Assembly: GCA_951804985.1 (NCBI GenBank) | Contig: OX638131.1 | Coordinates: 60,448,447-60,512,446 of the forward strand | Source of the DNA: Dryomyza anilis | Taxonomy: Eukaryota > Arthropoda > Insecta > Diptera > Dryomyzidae | Direction: 5' to 3' | DNA length: 64,000 bases | Shown here: positions 26,826 through 37,375 of the stretch, piece by piece | How the letters are laid out: each line of letters starts with the position of its first letter | How positions within the stretch are numbered: position 1 is the stretch's first letter | The notes under the pieces: model-generated | What the model was told of the DNA's origin: nothing | The model's input: the letters and a program-made list of their open reading frames with translations, nothing else | Database searches by the model: none | Position numbers and translations under genes: made by a program

Positions 26826-26967
26826 AAAAAAAGGGGTATCCCAAACATAATTTTGCAGGCATTAACATGTATGTTTGGAATTTTATGTAAGCATTATATA
26901 TAATTGACTGATAAATCATTTGTAAACAGGGTTGTATTGAGACTTGAACAGTGTTGTAATGAGCTCT

Positions 26968-28208
26968 GCCTTACATTATAATATCCCGGAAACATTTTAA
27001 TGTTGCCCCTTAAAATGGAGTATGTTCTAATGGAAACATAATAATTACTACATCCAAATAAAAAAAATATATTTGAACCGAAACATAAATATGTTCAAAA
27101 TAAAACATGATTTTGAACGACCTGAATATAAATATGTTTCCACTGAAACATATCAGTTGTTTCAGTTCAAAAAGTAGTATGTTTGCATAGAAACATATCT
27201 AAATATTTTTGGAAAAAATCCTGAAAATAAAATGTTTTTTTATTTATTTTTATTAAAAATCTTTAAACATTCACAGTGGGAATTTATAATAATTGAATTC
27301 ATATACAAATTTTTAAATGCATAAATAAATAATTGGTTTAAAACTGCAAGTGCAAGTGACAGCATCAATGAATGCACAATTGCACCAGCAGACGCTAAAC
27401 CAGACGATCCATTCTCGCTTTATATTTTGTACAGTTCAGTTGGTCTCAGTACACCACATAGCGTAGGCAAGGAATTCACGGAGGCTTTAGTAAAAAAACA
27501 TGCCGAATTCTGTTTGAAAATCGAAACACTGATTTTTATTTGTGGTTTTTTCACATTAGTTTCAGAAATTATATACTGCACTATTAAATTGTATGTCTCT
27601 CTGTTACTATATGTACTTTTTGAAACACAATTTGTATATTTATTTAATTTACAAATAACAAAATTATTACCGATGCGAACACGTCTTCTCAACGAACAAC
27701 ATAAGACACGTACGCAGAAAATGCCGATCACCGAGTGGTCAACGAGTGCCAACTTCGTATACAAGAAGAATGTGTAAAGAATACACTTATTTAAATCAAT
27801 TTCTTCTATGTTTGTTTTTAAACATCAATATGTTCAAACGATGGCAAAAGATGGCGTACATAGAAAAAATGCCGAACAATGTTGCTAACTTCGTCTGTCG
27901 ATAAATTATTGAATTAAGATGAGCGTGGCGAACATACGTTGTATTTAGATTTGATTAGCATTTTCTGTGTTTCGAAACATAGTTTCAACCAAGTAAATTG
28001 CCAAGAAATAGTTTATTCAAATGCAATTAAAATTTGATGTTGGTATTGTAACATATTTATGGTAAATTTGACAGATTCTGCTGGGCAATATAATAATGTT
28101 TACACGTGGACAAAAATAAATTCAATTTCGACTATGTATGGTAATTTCGTATTACTTTTTAATTACATTCAAACATATTCAAACAAATCTTTTCTATCCG
28201 TGAAGACA
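26968..28208. other. AT-rich unique DNA with GAAACATA/TATGTTTC motifs
   Basis: Right flank of the array. Between 27001 and 27240 the motifs AAACATA and TATGTTT recur many times on both strands, like a decayed repeat. A 116-codon frame at 27427-27777 has a hydrophobic middle, but an equally long antisense frame covers it and I recognise neither. No gene is called. Confidence 0.5.
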
Positions 28209-28276
28209 TGCAACTGGCTCTAACTTTTCGAATACTTAGAGGGGCAGTTTACTGAAACATTCATTAATAGCAGCAG
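28209..28276 (+). repeat. Orphan, diverged fragment of the 195-bp satellite
   Basis: TGCAACTGGCTCTAAC followed by TTCGAATACTT and, after a diverged stretch, CATTAATAGCAGCAG matches the satellite monomer in the same order and spacing, with many changes. It lies 1.2 kb outside the array and has no LTR nearby. Confidence 0.75.
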
Positions 28277-28358
28277 CAACAGCAGCGGTACCAGAACTAA
28301 AAACGTTAAAAATCGCATCGTCGTCTATGAACAGATCAAAAGACTGAAAAATAAAGCA

Positions 28359-28500
28359 TATTGGATTTGAGTCGATGCATTTGCATCCAAAGCTGCAGAG
28401 AATATTATAAATCGGCAACTACAAAAATATTGGATTTTAGTCGATGCGTTTGCATCCAAAGCTGCAGAATATATTATATATAAATCGGCAACTACAAAAA
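28359..28500 (+). repeat. Two tandem ~70-bp repeats
   Basis: Both copies (from 28359 and from 28428) read TATTGGATTT, then GTCGATGC, TTTGCATCCAAAGCTGCAGA and ATCGGCAACTACAAAAA, with few differences. Confidence 0.88.
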
Positions 28501-29252
28501 TTTCCGAAAATGTTTGCCTTGTCGATGCAATAAATTTGTATTATTTATTTAAATGCAAATTTGAGCTATATATATCATAATTTTATCAGAATAGAATGTC
28601 ATATTCGCGCGACAACTCTTAGTTAAAGCTGAAATTAAAAGGCAACAAAATGACGCTTAATTCAAATTCATATATATATAGTGAGACTCACAGAAGATAC
28701 GATGTAAGTCGGGCATTATTCCGATGTCGTTCCAAGGATATGGTCGCAAGTTTGCATAATTAATTAAATTCATTAAATAATTAGAACATACCCGTCAGCG
28801 AAGATTCAGTACGGTGGAGCAGATGAACATGTATTGTTATAATCTGCAATAAAACCTATTAATTAAATTTAACTGTTTTAATTATATGAAATATTTACCC
28901 GATGAAAATTTTCAATTTTTGTGCGATTTGAATTTTTATTGTTTTCTTAATTTTTCATTTTGTCATTACCAAAATTTGACACATTTTGAGGTTGACAATG
29001 TTTATCATTAATTTTGTATTGTTTATCACTAATATTTTTAACAACGTACATTGTAAAAAATACAACGTTTATAATTGAAATATCCGTTGTTCAGTTTTCT
29101 CTGTGTACAGTTTAGGCGTCAGCCGAACCTATGTCGCTCTGATTTCTAAGCAGGGTTCTGACAAAAATGTACGAATGCTCCTACTTTTTTTAATGGAAAG
29201 AGGAGTTAATTCCGTCAAAACGAGTCACTGGGGATAGACCGAATACATTTTA
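28501..29252. other. AT-rich DNA, nothing recognised
   Basis: No long frame, RNA gene or clear repeat was seen on either strand. Confidence 0.4.
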
Positions 29253-29428
29253 ATATGCGAGAAGTTAACAACACGGCTTCAACAACATGAACGGGTGGAA
29301 TCAACATCTGCCCTTAAAAGTAGGCATATTTTCACTTCGTTCTCTTTGTAAAGAAGTGTAGCTGTGTCAGTGTTGCCACTTTTTGTGTAATTCCACAAAA
29401 ACAGTGCATTTTTTGATCTCATTGGTAT
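29253..29428 (+). repeat. Dispersed repeat D1, copy 1
   Basis: It shares ATATGCG.GAAGTTAAC, ACGGCTTCAACAACA and GCCACTTTTTGTGTAATTCC in the same order with 30717-30852. It is not identifiable to a family by eye. Confidence 0.75.
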
Positions 29429-30366
29429 AATCTGTGTAATTTAATTTCTGTGTATTTTTTGTGTAATTTAAAATCAAATAAAATTATACTACAAAAGAAA
29501 AATTTAAAGAGTTTTAAGAATATTTCCAGATTTATATATAAAACACAATCGCCTAATGTAATTCGATGGCAATCATATAAAAGTTCTGTAGCGGTACGAA
29601 TCACTACGTGATTGAAGTATTTGAGTATCCGTCGTCTTTAGACAGTATACATGTTCGAATTTATTACCTATGTATTTCTCATTTTCGAATTTTGTAAATT
29701 TAAATTTAATCTAAATTCAAAATCTTATAATATGTTGATATCACTATTATTAACAATCCAAGTACATTCTGTTTCACTGTTTGAAATTTAAAATAGTTTG
29801 ACAACAACATTTTTCAATTTTTCACTATTTAGAGAGGCCTCTATGATGTAAATAATATAATAAAATTAGTGAATATTCAAAATACATAGGAAATAAATTG
29901 AAGCATTGGGTGCAATAAGGGCGTTAGGTATAATAACGCTTTTTGCAATATTCACACCGAATGATCCCAGCAGTGCCTTTTACCATCCTGTGAAATCCCA
30001 GATCGATTGCATAAAGTTTTTTGTCGTTTTATGCAATAAGGGCGTTATCTCCATACAAAAAATTGTTTCTTTTTTTTCATATTTTTAATTTTTTTACATA
30101 GTCAGTTTTCAAGAGAGTAAATTTAGTTTTGAGCCATTTTGACCGTAATTTAAATCTATATCCATTTATATCAATAAGTATATCTAGACTATGCACAATA
30201 ATATATATATTTTTCATTTATGTAATGGATAAAGCTCTAAAACTCACTACGCCCAAATTTAAATACTCGTTTTATGCAAATAAGGGCGTATAAATCATTT
30301 ATTTTAATTAATTATTTTTTTTTGACATTTTTCACGTCACTGGGCCGTGACGCATATGTAGTGGTG
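29429..30366. other. AT-rich DNA with a recurring TGCAATAAGGGCGT motif
   Basis: The motif TGCAATAAGGGCGTTA occurs at 29911 and 30032, and a close variant (TGCAAATAAGGGCGTA) at 30275. A 60-codon frame at 29906-30088 covers the first two but looks accidental. Confidence 0.45.
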
Positions 30367-30464
30367 AAAAAAAATGAAAATTTTCTTGTTGACATTTAAT
30401 TTATCACGTCACTGGGTTGCCACTGAGTATTATTGTGTAGTGAATTTCGTGTCAAGTTTTTTAT
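30367..30464 (+). repeat. Dispersed repeat D2, copy 1
   Basis: It shares GTTGACATTTAATTTATCAC, GTCACTGGGTTGCCAC and TGAATTTCGT.TCAAGTTTTT with 52801-52907 in the same orientation. Confidence 0.75.
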
Positions 30465-30716
30465 CTTCGAAAACCAACGTTGGAATAACATTCATTTCTT
30501 CGGCATGATCATGACATTACATCCACACTGGTTGTAAAGAAATTCTCCAAATTTTTCGAACCTTAAACTCATTGCTTATTGTGAACCTAATGTAAATTCC
30601 GGCCAACCCTGTCTTGTTCGTATCTAAATTGACTGTCATTTAACCCAATAAAATTTTTTGTAAAGGTTTACAGACTCAGATTTCTTAAGAAGCTTACTAA
30701 TATAAAATTCACAACC

Positions 30717-30852
30717 ATATATGCGTGAAGTTAACTACACGGCTTCAACAACAGGAACGGGTGGAATCAAAATATGCCACTAAGAGTAGTGTGAGTGTAG
30801 CCACTTTTTGTGTAATTCCACAAAAACAGTGCATTTTTGATCTAATAGGTAT
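30717..30852 (+). repeat. Dispersed repeat D1, copy 2
   Basis: Partner of 29253-29428. It is shorter in the middle, and both copies run to AACAGTGCATTTTT.GATCT. Confidence 0.75.
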
Positions 30853-31850
30853 TTTTTTGTGAACCCAGTGTTTCGTTACGACTTATTTCCTATCTGTTTC
30901 AGATCTGCTACTATGAATTTTCGAGCAACCCGGTCCGTATCGAATTAGTTTTCGTACGTGAATAGAATCTGAATCGGGCGTAATGCAACAATTTCCCGAC
31001 TCCATTTTCAAGAGAATTGTGTCAGTTTTACGAAAAAAATTCAAACCAAAATAACGAATTAAATGACAAAAAATAGAACAGTATGAAAAGGAAATCAATT
31101 CAGCATAGAATGACAGCATGCTGACCTGAACGCGAACACAAAATAAAATTGATGACATTTAATTCAAATTAAATGATTCTTTTATTTATAATTTAAAGTA
31201 TATTAAACTTTTTGAAAATAACACGTAAATATTTAACCACAACATTTAAACTATACTCACTACAAATATTTTTTATAAAACATAACGTTGATTTACGTCT
31301 GATTAAGCGGCTTCGACTTCGAGCTCGAAAATGGCGGCCAGACCTGAATCGGTTTCTTGTCGACCAATTCCATTTTTAAGCGTAACAAACTGTTAAAAAC
31401 ACCGGTAAAACTGCAAATATTTAATTCAATTAATTCCTTTAAAAACGCGCAATATTTGAAAAACAAAACTTACCCAAATATTTGCAGATATAGGGTTTGC
31501 ATTAAAAACACCAAACTTGATGCACTACTGCAACGGATTTTTTGCTTGATGTTGTAGTTATGATCTATATGGAATAAGAAACATTATTGTATACTAATAA
31601 TCATTTAATGCATTAAAATTGAATTACTTACATTTCTGCAGAATGATCTTTTCAATTGTGGAAAAAATTGTGTCATCTAAAAATTATTTTCTGTGACGGT
31701 TGACAAAACAGACAGCTCTTTGAGAAAAAGGGAAAAGGAGGATATGGCTTAAATGACAGAAAAACTAGGTACGAAATAATAAGGGCTGGCCTGAGTTCAC
31801 ACTGGGTAATTTAATTATTTGTGTATTTTTTGTGTAATTTCCCAATAAAC
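30853..31850. other. AT-rich DNA, nothing recognised
   Basis: It includes short frames (up to 91 codons at 30883-31158, minus) without recognisable content. A GC-richer patch at 31305-31370 shows no clear structure. Confidence 0.4.
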
Positions 31851-32436
31851 CAAAAATCTGGATATTAAGTGATTATCGAATGTATATTGAACATGGATAT
31901 CGAAGCTTTCACTGGAGAAAAGCCTTTAACTTTTTGTAATTGTAAGCTTGAAAACCATAACATTCTCCAGCAAAACTGGTAGCTTTTTATCCAATTGAAT
32001 CTAGCCTTTACCTAAACTTGAATTACGACGTTCCATATACCTTCGAGGTTTATCTTAATTGTAAGCTATAAATAAAATGTGATTCGACCTTCTAATTACA
32101 CTTAAATTCAAGCGAATATATTTCCCTAATTAAAGGTTAAAATATAAAATAAAAGAAAACGCATATGAGTTATAATACTATATATTAAAAGGAATTAAAG
32201 TATGTTCTAGATTAGATTCTCGCTTCTGTGAGATAACAGACATCTGCAACAGCACCTGCACCGGTGGTGCAGGTGCCGCGAAGATCAAACCAGTGAATCC
32301 AATTGCGCCACTGCGATGTATAACTTTGCCAGATTCGCGTAAAATATCAATGTTTTCTGCGTATGAATGAAAATATATTAATATTTCATAAACGTATATT
32401 AATATTTCATAAACGTATTCATAAACCTTGGCCACA
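31851..32436 (-). repeat. Dispersed repeat D3, copy 1 (minus), arm of a long inverted pair
   Basis: It is the reverse complement of 35774-36341, with blocks such as AGCTACCAGTTTTGCTGGAG and CGATATCCATGTTCA shared. Its half nearest 32436 reads, on the minus strand, as a coding-like stretch beginning AKVYEYVYEIL that the other arm shares. Here a 24-bp internal duplication (YEILIY twice) is present. A short inverted repeat CACCTGCACC/GGTGCAGGTG lies at 32253-32275. Confidence 0.88.
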
Positions 32437-32545
32437 CCGAGAGCAAAACGTACTTAACTATCTTCTAGTTTTCGTAGTTAATTGAAAATTCTTAATATTC
32501 GACTATGTTTCAATATAATAACTACGGCGTAGTTCATAACAAACA

Positions 32546-33080
32546 TGACAGTTAAATATTTAAAACACAAACTGTCAGAATTATTAGTTAGACGTTCGAA
32601 TTTCTTGCATGAAAAGCAACGTTGGTCTCAAGTAAGTTTATAAATATAATGCGTGAAGCTGATAAATACTGTTAATATATTTTCAGAGCTTTATCCAAAG
32701 GATTCTTGGAAATTCCGCAGTTTCATGACACCGTTGAAAATCATTCAGACTTAACGCGACTCACAGCGTTAGACGCAAAAACGCAGTTGCAACAATAAAA
32801 ATGTTATTACTTTTAATATAAATTCTTTACTTTTAGCAAGTGAAGACTACGAAGTTCTAGTGCCAGGGACCATGTGCAATGGAACTGCAGCTTCACGGCA
32901 ACATAAATGCTTGCGGCTTCATTGCCAACTACTGCGAGCGTCTCATTACCGGTACTAGCGCACGGAATAACAACAAAATTACCGGTCTAAGCATCAACTA
33001 TGGCACTAACACTTATGACGTGGAGTCGACGTTATTTTGTGCTTTGTTTTTAATAAAAAAAGAAATCAAAAGAAAAATAT
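32546..33080 (+). pseudogene. Unrecognised exon-like relic between the D3 arms
   Basis: ATG 32546 opens a 29-codon frame (MTVKYLKHKLSELLVRRSNF...) that ends at a strong donor CAA|GTAAGT near 32633. A likely acceptor TTTTCAG follows at about 32685, and a second acceptor-like CTTTTAG lies before 32840. The downstream pieces are open in different frames, up to a 67-codon stretch at 32879-33082. This looks like a decayed spliced gene or gene fragment. I cannot name it. Confidence 0.3.
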
Positions 33081-33309
33081 GACATTTCATTTATTAAATT
33101 ATGAACTAATTGAAACTAACTATTGCGTAGTTTTTCAAAAATATATTTTTATAACTATGTCGAAGTTGAACATACCCAGCTAACACCAGAGTTCAAGTTA
33201 CACTCAGGCTCCCGTATCTTGAATCTAACTTGAATGTTTTGATTTTATACCAGAAGTGTTTTAATACTTTTATTTTATTAAATCAAGTAACACTTTTTAT
33301 CATTCAAAA

Positions 33310-33740
33310 ATGAAATCAGTGACAATAACAAACTTGATTGGGATTTTTTTGAAAGCGAAAAAAGCGTGTGACATGGCGCTAGTTATTATGGTGAGTGAGT
33401 TAACATATAATCTAACTTTAACTTTAGCACGCTTACTCCCGCAGACACATGCATATCCTAGCAGAACAACAAGGTTCAACGTGCACTGCAGATCGATGGG
33501 GGAGCCTGCTGAATGCTGCCCGTTTCAAATCGATATACCGATATGTGGAACGTTTTTGCGTTGCTGAGTCGAGAGCCAAGAGCTCGCCTGCGGCAGAAAT
33601 ATTACAGCGGGTTGGAAATTGCGGAATGCCTGGATCTTGAATGCCTGTGATCCATTTAAGCTTGGTCCCGACGACCATTTGCAACCGCTCCTTCAGTCTA
33701 GGCCATTTTTCATGTTGACCATGTTGCTGTTGCAGCATCG
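33310..33740 (+). other. Weak exon-like segment, identity unknown
   Basis: ATG 33310 runs 27 codons to a donor-like ATG|GTGAGT near 33391, and TTTTAG and GCAG acceptor-like sites follow. The next 300 bp are less AT-rich than the surroundings and open on both strands (101 codons on minus, 33433-33738). Evidence for a real gene is weak. Confidence 0.2.
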
Positions 33741-34059
33741 CATCTACTTATATATGTTTATTTCTACTGTCCTTTAAAATTTGAAATATTAAAATATTGT
33801 TTTTTATGTGGAACTCTTTGATTTTTTATTGCAATCCCATGTAATTCACAGCTACGTAAAGAGAAGCTTTTTACGATACAAAATGAATCTTCTTAGATTC
33901 AGTTACGAGAGCATATCTAGATGATTTTTAGGCTCCTCTGCTAGATTATTTTTAGGCTCCGATACAAGACTCATAAAAGAGCCTTCTAGCTATGCTCAGG
34001 TCTGAATGACGCATTTTTATCAGAAAATGTATATTTCAAGACTATTTTCTGAATGAAAC
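33741..34059. other. AT-rich DNA before the copia fragment
   Basis: It contains a short direct repeat (CTAGATGATTTTTAGGCTCC, then CTAGATTATTTTTAGGCTCC, at 33918-33961). The 5' boundary of the copia remnant is not visible. Confidence 0.4.
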
Positions 34060-34488
34060 ATGAGCGCTCAGGTAGACCAGGCAACTTCTTGTGTTGATAG
34101 CGAGGCATGGACAAAAGCTATGCAGGCAGAGATCTCGTCATTAAGGAAAAACAAAACATGTACGATTGCAGATTTGCCGGACGGGCGCAGGGCGATACAA
34201 TGCAAATGGGTATTTGCTTTAAAAAGAAATAAGCATGGTGAAATTGAGTGGGATAAGGCACGGTTAGTGACTAAAGGCTGCAACCAGCAATACGGAATTG
34301 ACTTCAACGAAATTTTTTCGCCGGTAGCCAGGTATTTTACTATACGTACATTATTGGCATTGGCAGTCGAATGGAAAATGTACCTTCACCAAATTGATGT
34401 CAGCACAGCGTATTTGAATAGTGATTTACTTGCGACAGCCGCAATGCTTTGTAGATCCCGATCAGCCAAACAAAGTACTACGCCCTAA
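34060..34488 (+). pseudogene. copia reverse transcriptase, N-terminal half
   Basis: The blocks EAWTKAMQAEISSL, IQCKWVFALKRNKHG, KARLVTKGCNQQYGIDF and LHQIDVSTAYLNSDL are typical of copia RT fingers and palm. The frame ends at 34488. In another frame the sequence continues (NKAIYGLRQSDREWNVKL) to about 34537 and then joins directly to the YVDD region, so several tens of codons were deleted. Confidence 0.9.
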
Positions 34489-34524
34489 CAAAGCAATTTA
34501 TGGTTTACGGCAATCGGACAGAGA

Positions 34525-35490
34525 GTGGAATGTCAAACTGTTTACGTCGACGATCTAATTATCGGTTGTAAGGATAAATCGATTGTGTTGGATGTAAAAA
34601 CGCAGATTTGCGTTGAATTTGAGGTATCTGATAAAGGAACTCTACACCATTTTTTTGGAATTGAAATAGATCGATGCGGGGAGACAGGTGCCATCAAATT
34701 AAGTCAAACACAGTACATAAACGACATGTTGCGGCGATTTGGCATGGATGGTTGCAGACCAGTAACCGTTCCTCTAGACCCAGGTCATCAGGTGCAGTGT
34801 TCAGGAGACTGTGAGAAAATTGACATACATCAGTATCAGTCAATGATTGGCACGTTGATGTATTTGGCTATAACAACAAGACCAGATATTTTACATTCGA
34901 TTTCGAAATTGGCTCAAAGAAATTCTGATCCTCATCATGAACATCTACAACCAGTTAAACATGTACTACGATACCTCGCTGGAACGGTAGAATACAAGTT
35001 GGAGTATGGTGTGGCGCAAAAGGCATCTATTGTAGGCTACGTAGACGCTGACTGGGCCGGTGATGCCTCCGATCGGAAATCATATACCGGATTTTCATTC
35101 TTTTTAGGCAACTGCTTAGTATCATGGGAATCTAAGAAGCAGAACTCCGTGGCGCTTAGCAGCACTGAAGCCGAATATATGGCGGCGTCCGAAGCAGCAA
35201 AAGAGGCAGTATATTTGCGAAAACTGTTAATGGAGCTGGGATATTCTAAAGGCGAACCAGTTATTTTGCACATCGATAATCAAGGGGCGCAAAAGTTAGC
35301 GACAAACCCAGTATACCATAAGCGAAGTAAGCACGTGGACATCAAGTACCACCATATACGAGAGGTCATTCAGAACAATGAAATAGTTTTACAATACTGT
35401 CCGACCAACGATATGGTGGCAGATATTCTTACTAAAAATTTTTCAAAGATGAAACATATTAATTATGTAACTTTGATGAACATTAATTAA
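34525..35490 (+). pseudogene. copia RT C-terminus and RNase H, 321-codon open frame
   Basis: The frame starts just before the catalytic YVDD box (residues 7-10) and continues through SMIGTLMYLAITTRPDI to the copia RNase H, with acidic residues in YVDADWAGD, SSTEAEYMA and LHIDNQGAQ and the end motif KRSKHVDIKYHHIRE. It stays open to the natural stop, so decay here is recent or slight, but without the missing RT middle it is not functional. The initial ATG is accidental. Confidence 0.9.
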
Positions 35491-35529
35491 ATTTAAAAAT
35501 TGTAAAGTGACATCCACGTTGAGGGGTAG

Positions 35530-35689
35530 TGTTGAAGATTGGTAACCCAGATCCAGCGTGAATGTTGCTCAATATGGCAACACTTTATTTAAAAGCCATT
35601 GTATTTTTCATTCCTTTTTTGTACTTTCTCGAGCAAGCACGTTTTTGCGTTTCGAACATTGTAACCAAATTGAATTTAATAAAACAACA
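35530..35689 (+). repeat. Candidate copia 3' LTR (about 160 bp)
   Basis: GAGGGGTAG, a copia-like polypurine tract, ends right before TGTTGAAGATTGG. A matching end AAAACAACA lies at 35681-35689, giving TG...CA ends, and a TTTAATAAAA signal precedes the end. There is no partner LTR in the window, so the right boundary is inferred. Confidence 0.6.
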
Positions 35690-35773
35690 TATATAAGTGC
35701 AGGTCCAAACACGAAAGTCATCCCGAGAATTCTACTGCACGGAAAATGCACGATGAGCTGATATACAATGTAA

Positions 35774-36341
35774 GTGGCTAAGGTTTACGAATACGTTTAT
35801 GAAATATTAATATATTTTCATTCATACGCAGACAACATAAATATTTTACGCGAACCTGGCAACGTTATACATCGCAGTTGCGGAATTGCATTCACTGGTT
35901 CGCGGCACGTTGTGGATTTGACAAGAAGTTCCTGTACACTGGCACCGGCGCAAGTGCTGTTGCAGATGTAGAACATACTTTAATTCTTTTAAGATAAAGT
36001 ATTATAACTTATATGCGTTTTCTTTTATTTTATATTTTAGCCTTTAATTAGGGAAATATATGTGCTTGAATTCAAATGTAATTTGAACGTCGAAACTCTT
36101 TTTATTTGTAGCTTACAATTAAGTTAAAACTCGAATGTATATTGAATGTCGGAATTCAATTTTAGGTAAAGGCTAGATTCAATTGGATAAAAAGCTACCA
36201 GTTTTGCTGGAGAACGCTATGGTTTTCAAGCTTACAATTACAAAAAGTTGAAGGCTTTTCTCCACTGAAAGTTTCGATATCCATGTTCATTATACATTCG
36301 AAAATCACTTAATATCCAGGTTTTTGGTTTATTGGGTTTAT
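35774..36341 (+). repeat. Dispersed repeat D3, copy 2 (plus), right arm of the inverted pair
   Basis: It starts in the coding-like stretch AKVYEYVYEILIYFHSYA, passes a 3'-UTR-like AT-rich part and ends GGTTTATTGGG. Copies at 31851-32436 (inverted) and 56608-56933 (inverted, only the terminal half) share the same outer end. Confidence 0.88.
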
Positions 36342-36359
36342 ATTTGGGTTTATTTGAAT

Positions 36360-37280
36360 CATAGTTGCCAGTTCCGTGGGAAATTTCCCATTTGTGGGAA
36401 TTTTTAGTGGCTGTGGGAAAGGTAAGGAATTTTTAATGGCTGTGGTAATTTTTTCCCACAGTTTTTTCTATGTAACTCAATTTACGAACACACCAAATGT
36501 AAATTTAATGCTATCAACATTTCGAACGCACCGATTTGCAAAGTGAAAAAGGATCATTGAAGGCGTTAATTCAAAAATATTTTCTTGCGTATATTAAATT
36601 ATAACCATAAGCTGTTACAGAATCTTTGGCAATAGTATTCGCTGCATTAGCGCTCTTTGTATTAACAGATATCCTTTATAATGAAGACAGTTCATCCGAC
36701 AGCATTATCGAGTTGAAAAATAGTGAACTGCATCGCTTAAATATGGAAATCGATAACTCAAACGCAGTTGACGATGATTATTTGGAAGAGATTCCGAAAA
36801 AAAATTAAATAAATATTTTAAATAAAATGATTTAAAATAAATTGATTAACTTTATATTATTTTTTACAATTAATTTACCATTTGCAGATAATAACACTCT
36901 TTCGAGACCCTACATTTGTTCAAGCTTTTTTATTTGGATTTTTATTAATTTTGTGTCAAATTTTAAATCTATGCAATAAAAAAAGTGGTTTTTAATTCCC
37001 ATGTGATTTTTATGTTCATATTTAATTCATTTAAGAATTTTCTTGGTATATATAAATTTATCTGGTATTTTTGAGTTAATTTTGTGTGGTATTTTTGTGG
37101 TAATATTTAATGACTATGGGAATTTTGTGGTAATTTTCATGTGCTATGGGAATTTTTGTGGTAATTTTCATGTGCTGTGAGTATTATATCAACCAAATTA
37201 CCCCGTGGGAGTTTTTGATAAGTCGTATGGGAAAAAGGTATTTTTTTTATTTTTCGTGGGAATTTTGGTTGGCAACTATG
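36360..37280. mobile_element. Non-autonomous hAT-type element (921 bp) next to BCS1
   Basis: Its ends are CATAGTTGCCA and TGGCAACTATG, perfect 11-bp inverted repeats of the hAT style, flanked by a perfect 8-bp direct repeat ATTTGAAT (36352-36359 and 37281-37288), the hAT target duplication length. Inside are repeated GTGGGAATTTT and TGTGGTAATTTTC motifs and a 60-codon frame (36626-36808) that is too short for a transposase. It was inserted beside the end of repeat D3. Confidence 0.92.
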
Positions 37281-37375
37281 ATTTGAATGCAACACTGCTC
37301 TAGAGTCGTATTTTACTAAAAATAACCTGGCAGCACTTACTGTTAGGTAATATTTTATACAACACTGGATTTAAA
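37281..37375 (+). promoter_or_regulatory. Short BCS1 upstream region
   Basis: Only 95 bp separate the hAT-type element from the BCS1 start codon. No TATA box at a usual distance or known fly core motif is clear. The core promoter must lie here or inside the transposon. Confidence 0.35.

Larger units (their letters stand above)
5298..26967 (+). repeat. Tandem array of five ~4-4.8 kb composite units (gypsy 3' part + LTR + satellite)
   Basis: Each unit begins TACGTTTACTACG inside the gypsy 3' region and runs through polypurine tract, LTR, satellite block and a ~140-bp tail ending GAGCTC. Unit starts are 5298, 10014, 14837, 18900 and 22963, and the array stops at 26967, where GAGCTCT continues into unrelated sequence. 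The junction joins the tail to an internal retroelement position with at most one or two bases of overlap, so the first duplication was not homologous. Later steps were probably unequal crossing-over between near-identical units. Only the first unit retains the rest of the element upstream. Confidence 0.95.
22963..26967 (+). repeat. Composite unit 5 (4005 bp), last of the array
   Basis: Like unit 4, but with a ~47-bp deletion in the satellite (near 26330) and an 11-bp loss near 25139. The copy ends at GAGCTCT (26961-26967), after which the sequence is unrelated, so this is the ancestral right flank. Confidence 0.95.
34060..35689 (+). mobile_element. 5'-truncated Ty1/copia retrotransposon
   Basis: Copia elements carry gag, protease, integrase, RT and RNase H in one frame. 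Only RT, RNase H and a likely 3' LTR remain. No 5' LTR, gag or integrase was found upstream, so the element is truncated near 34000. It lies between the two D3 arms on the same strand as the right arm. Confidence 0.9.

Noticed and set aside
27420..27777. Two overlapping antisense frames of 114-116 codons
   Set aside because: Equal length on both strands, low-complexity hydrophobic composition and no recognisable family. They are probably chance frames in AT-rich DNA.
31851..36341. Single foldback or TIR transposon with 580-bp ends
   Set aside because: A third copy of the arm at 56608 stands alone, and no target duplication was seen at the outer ends. Two separate insertions in opposite orientation are simpler.
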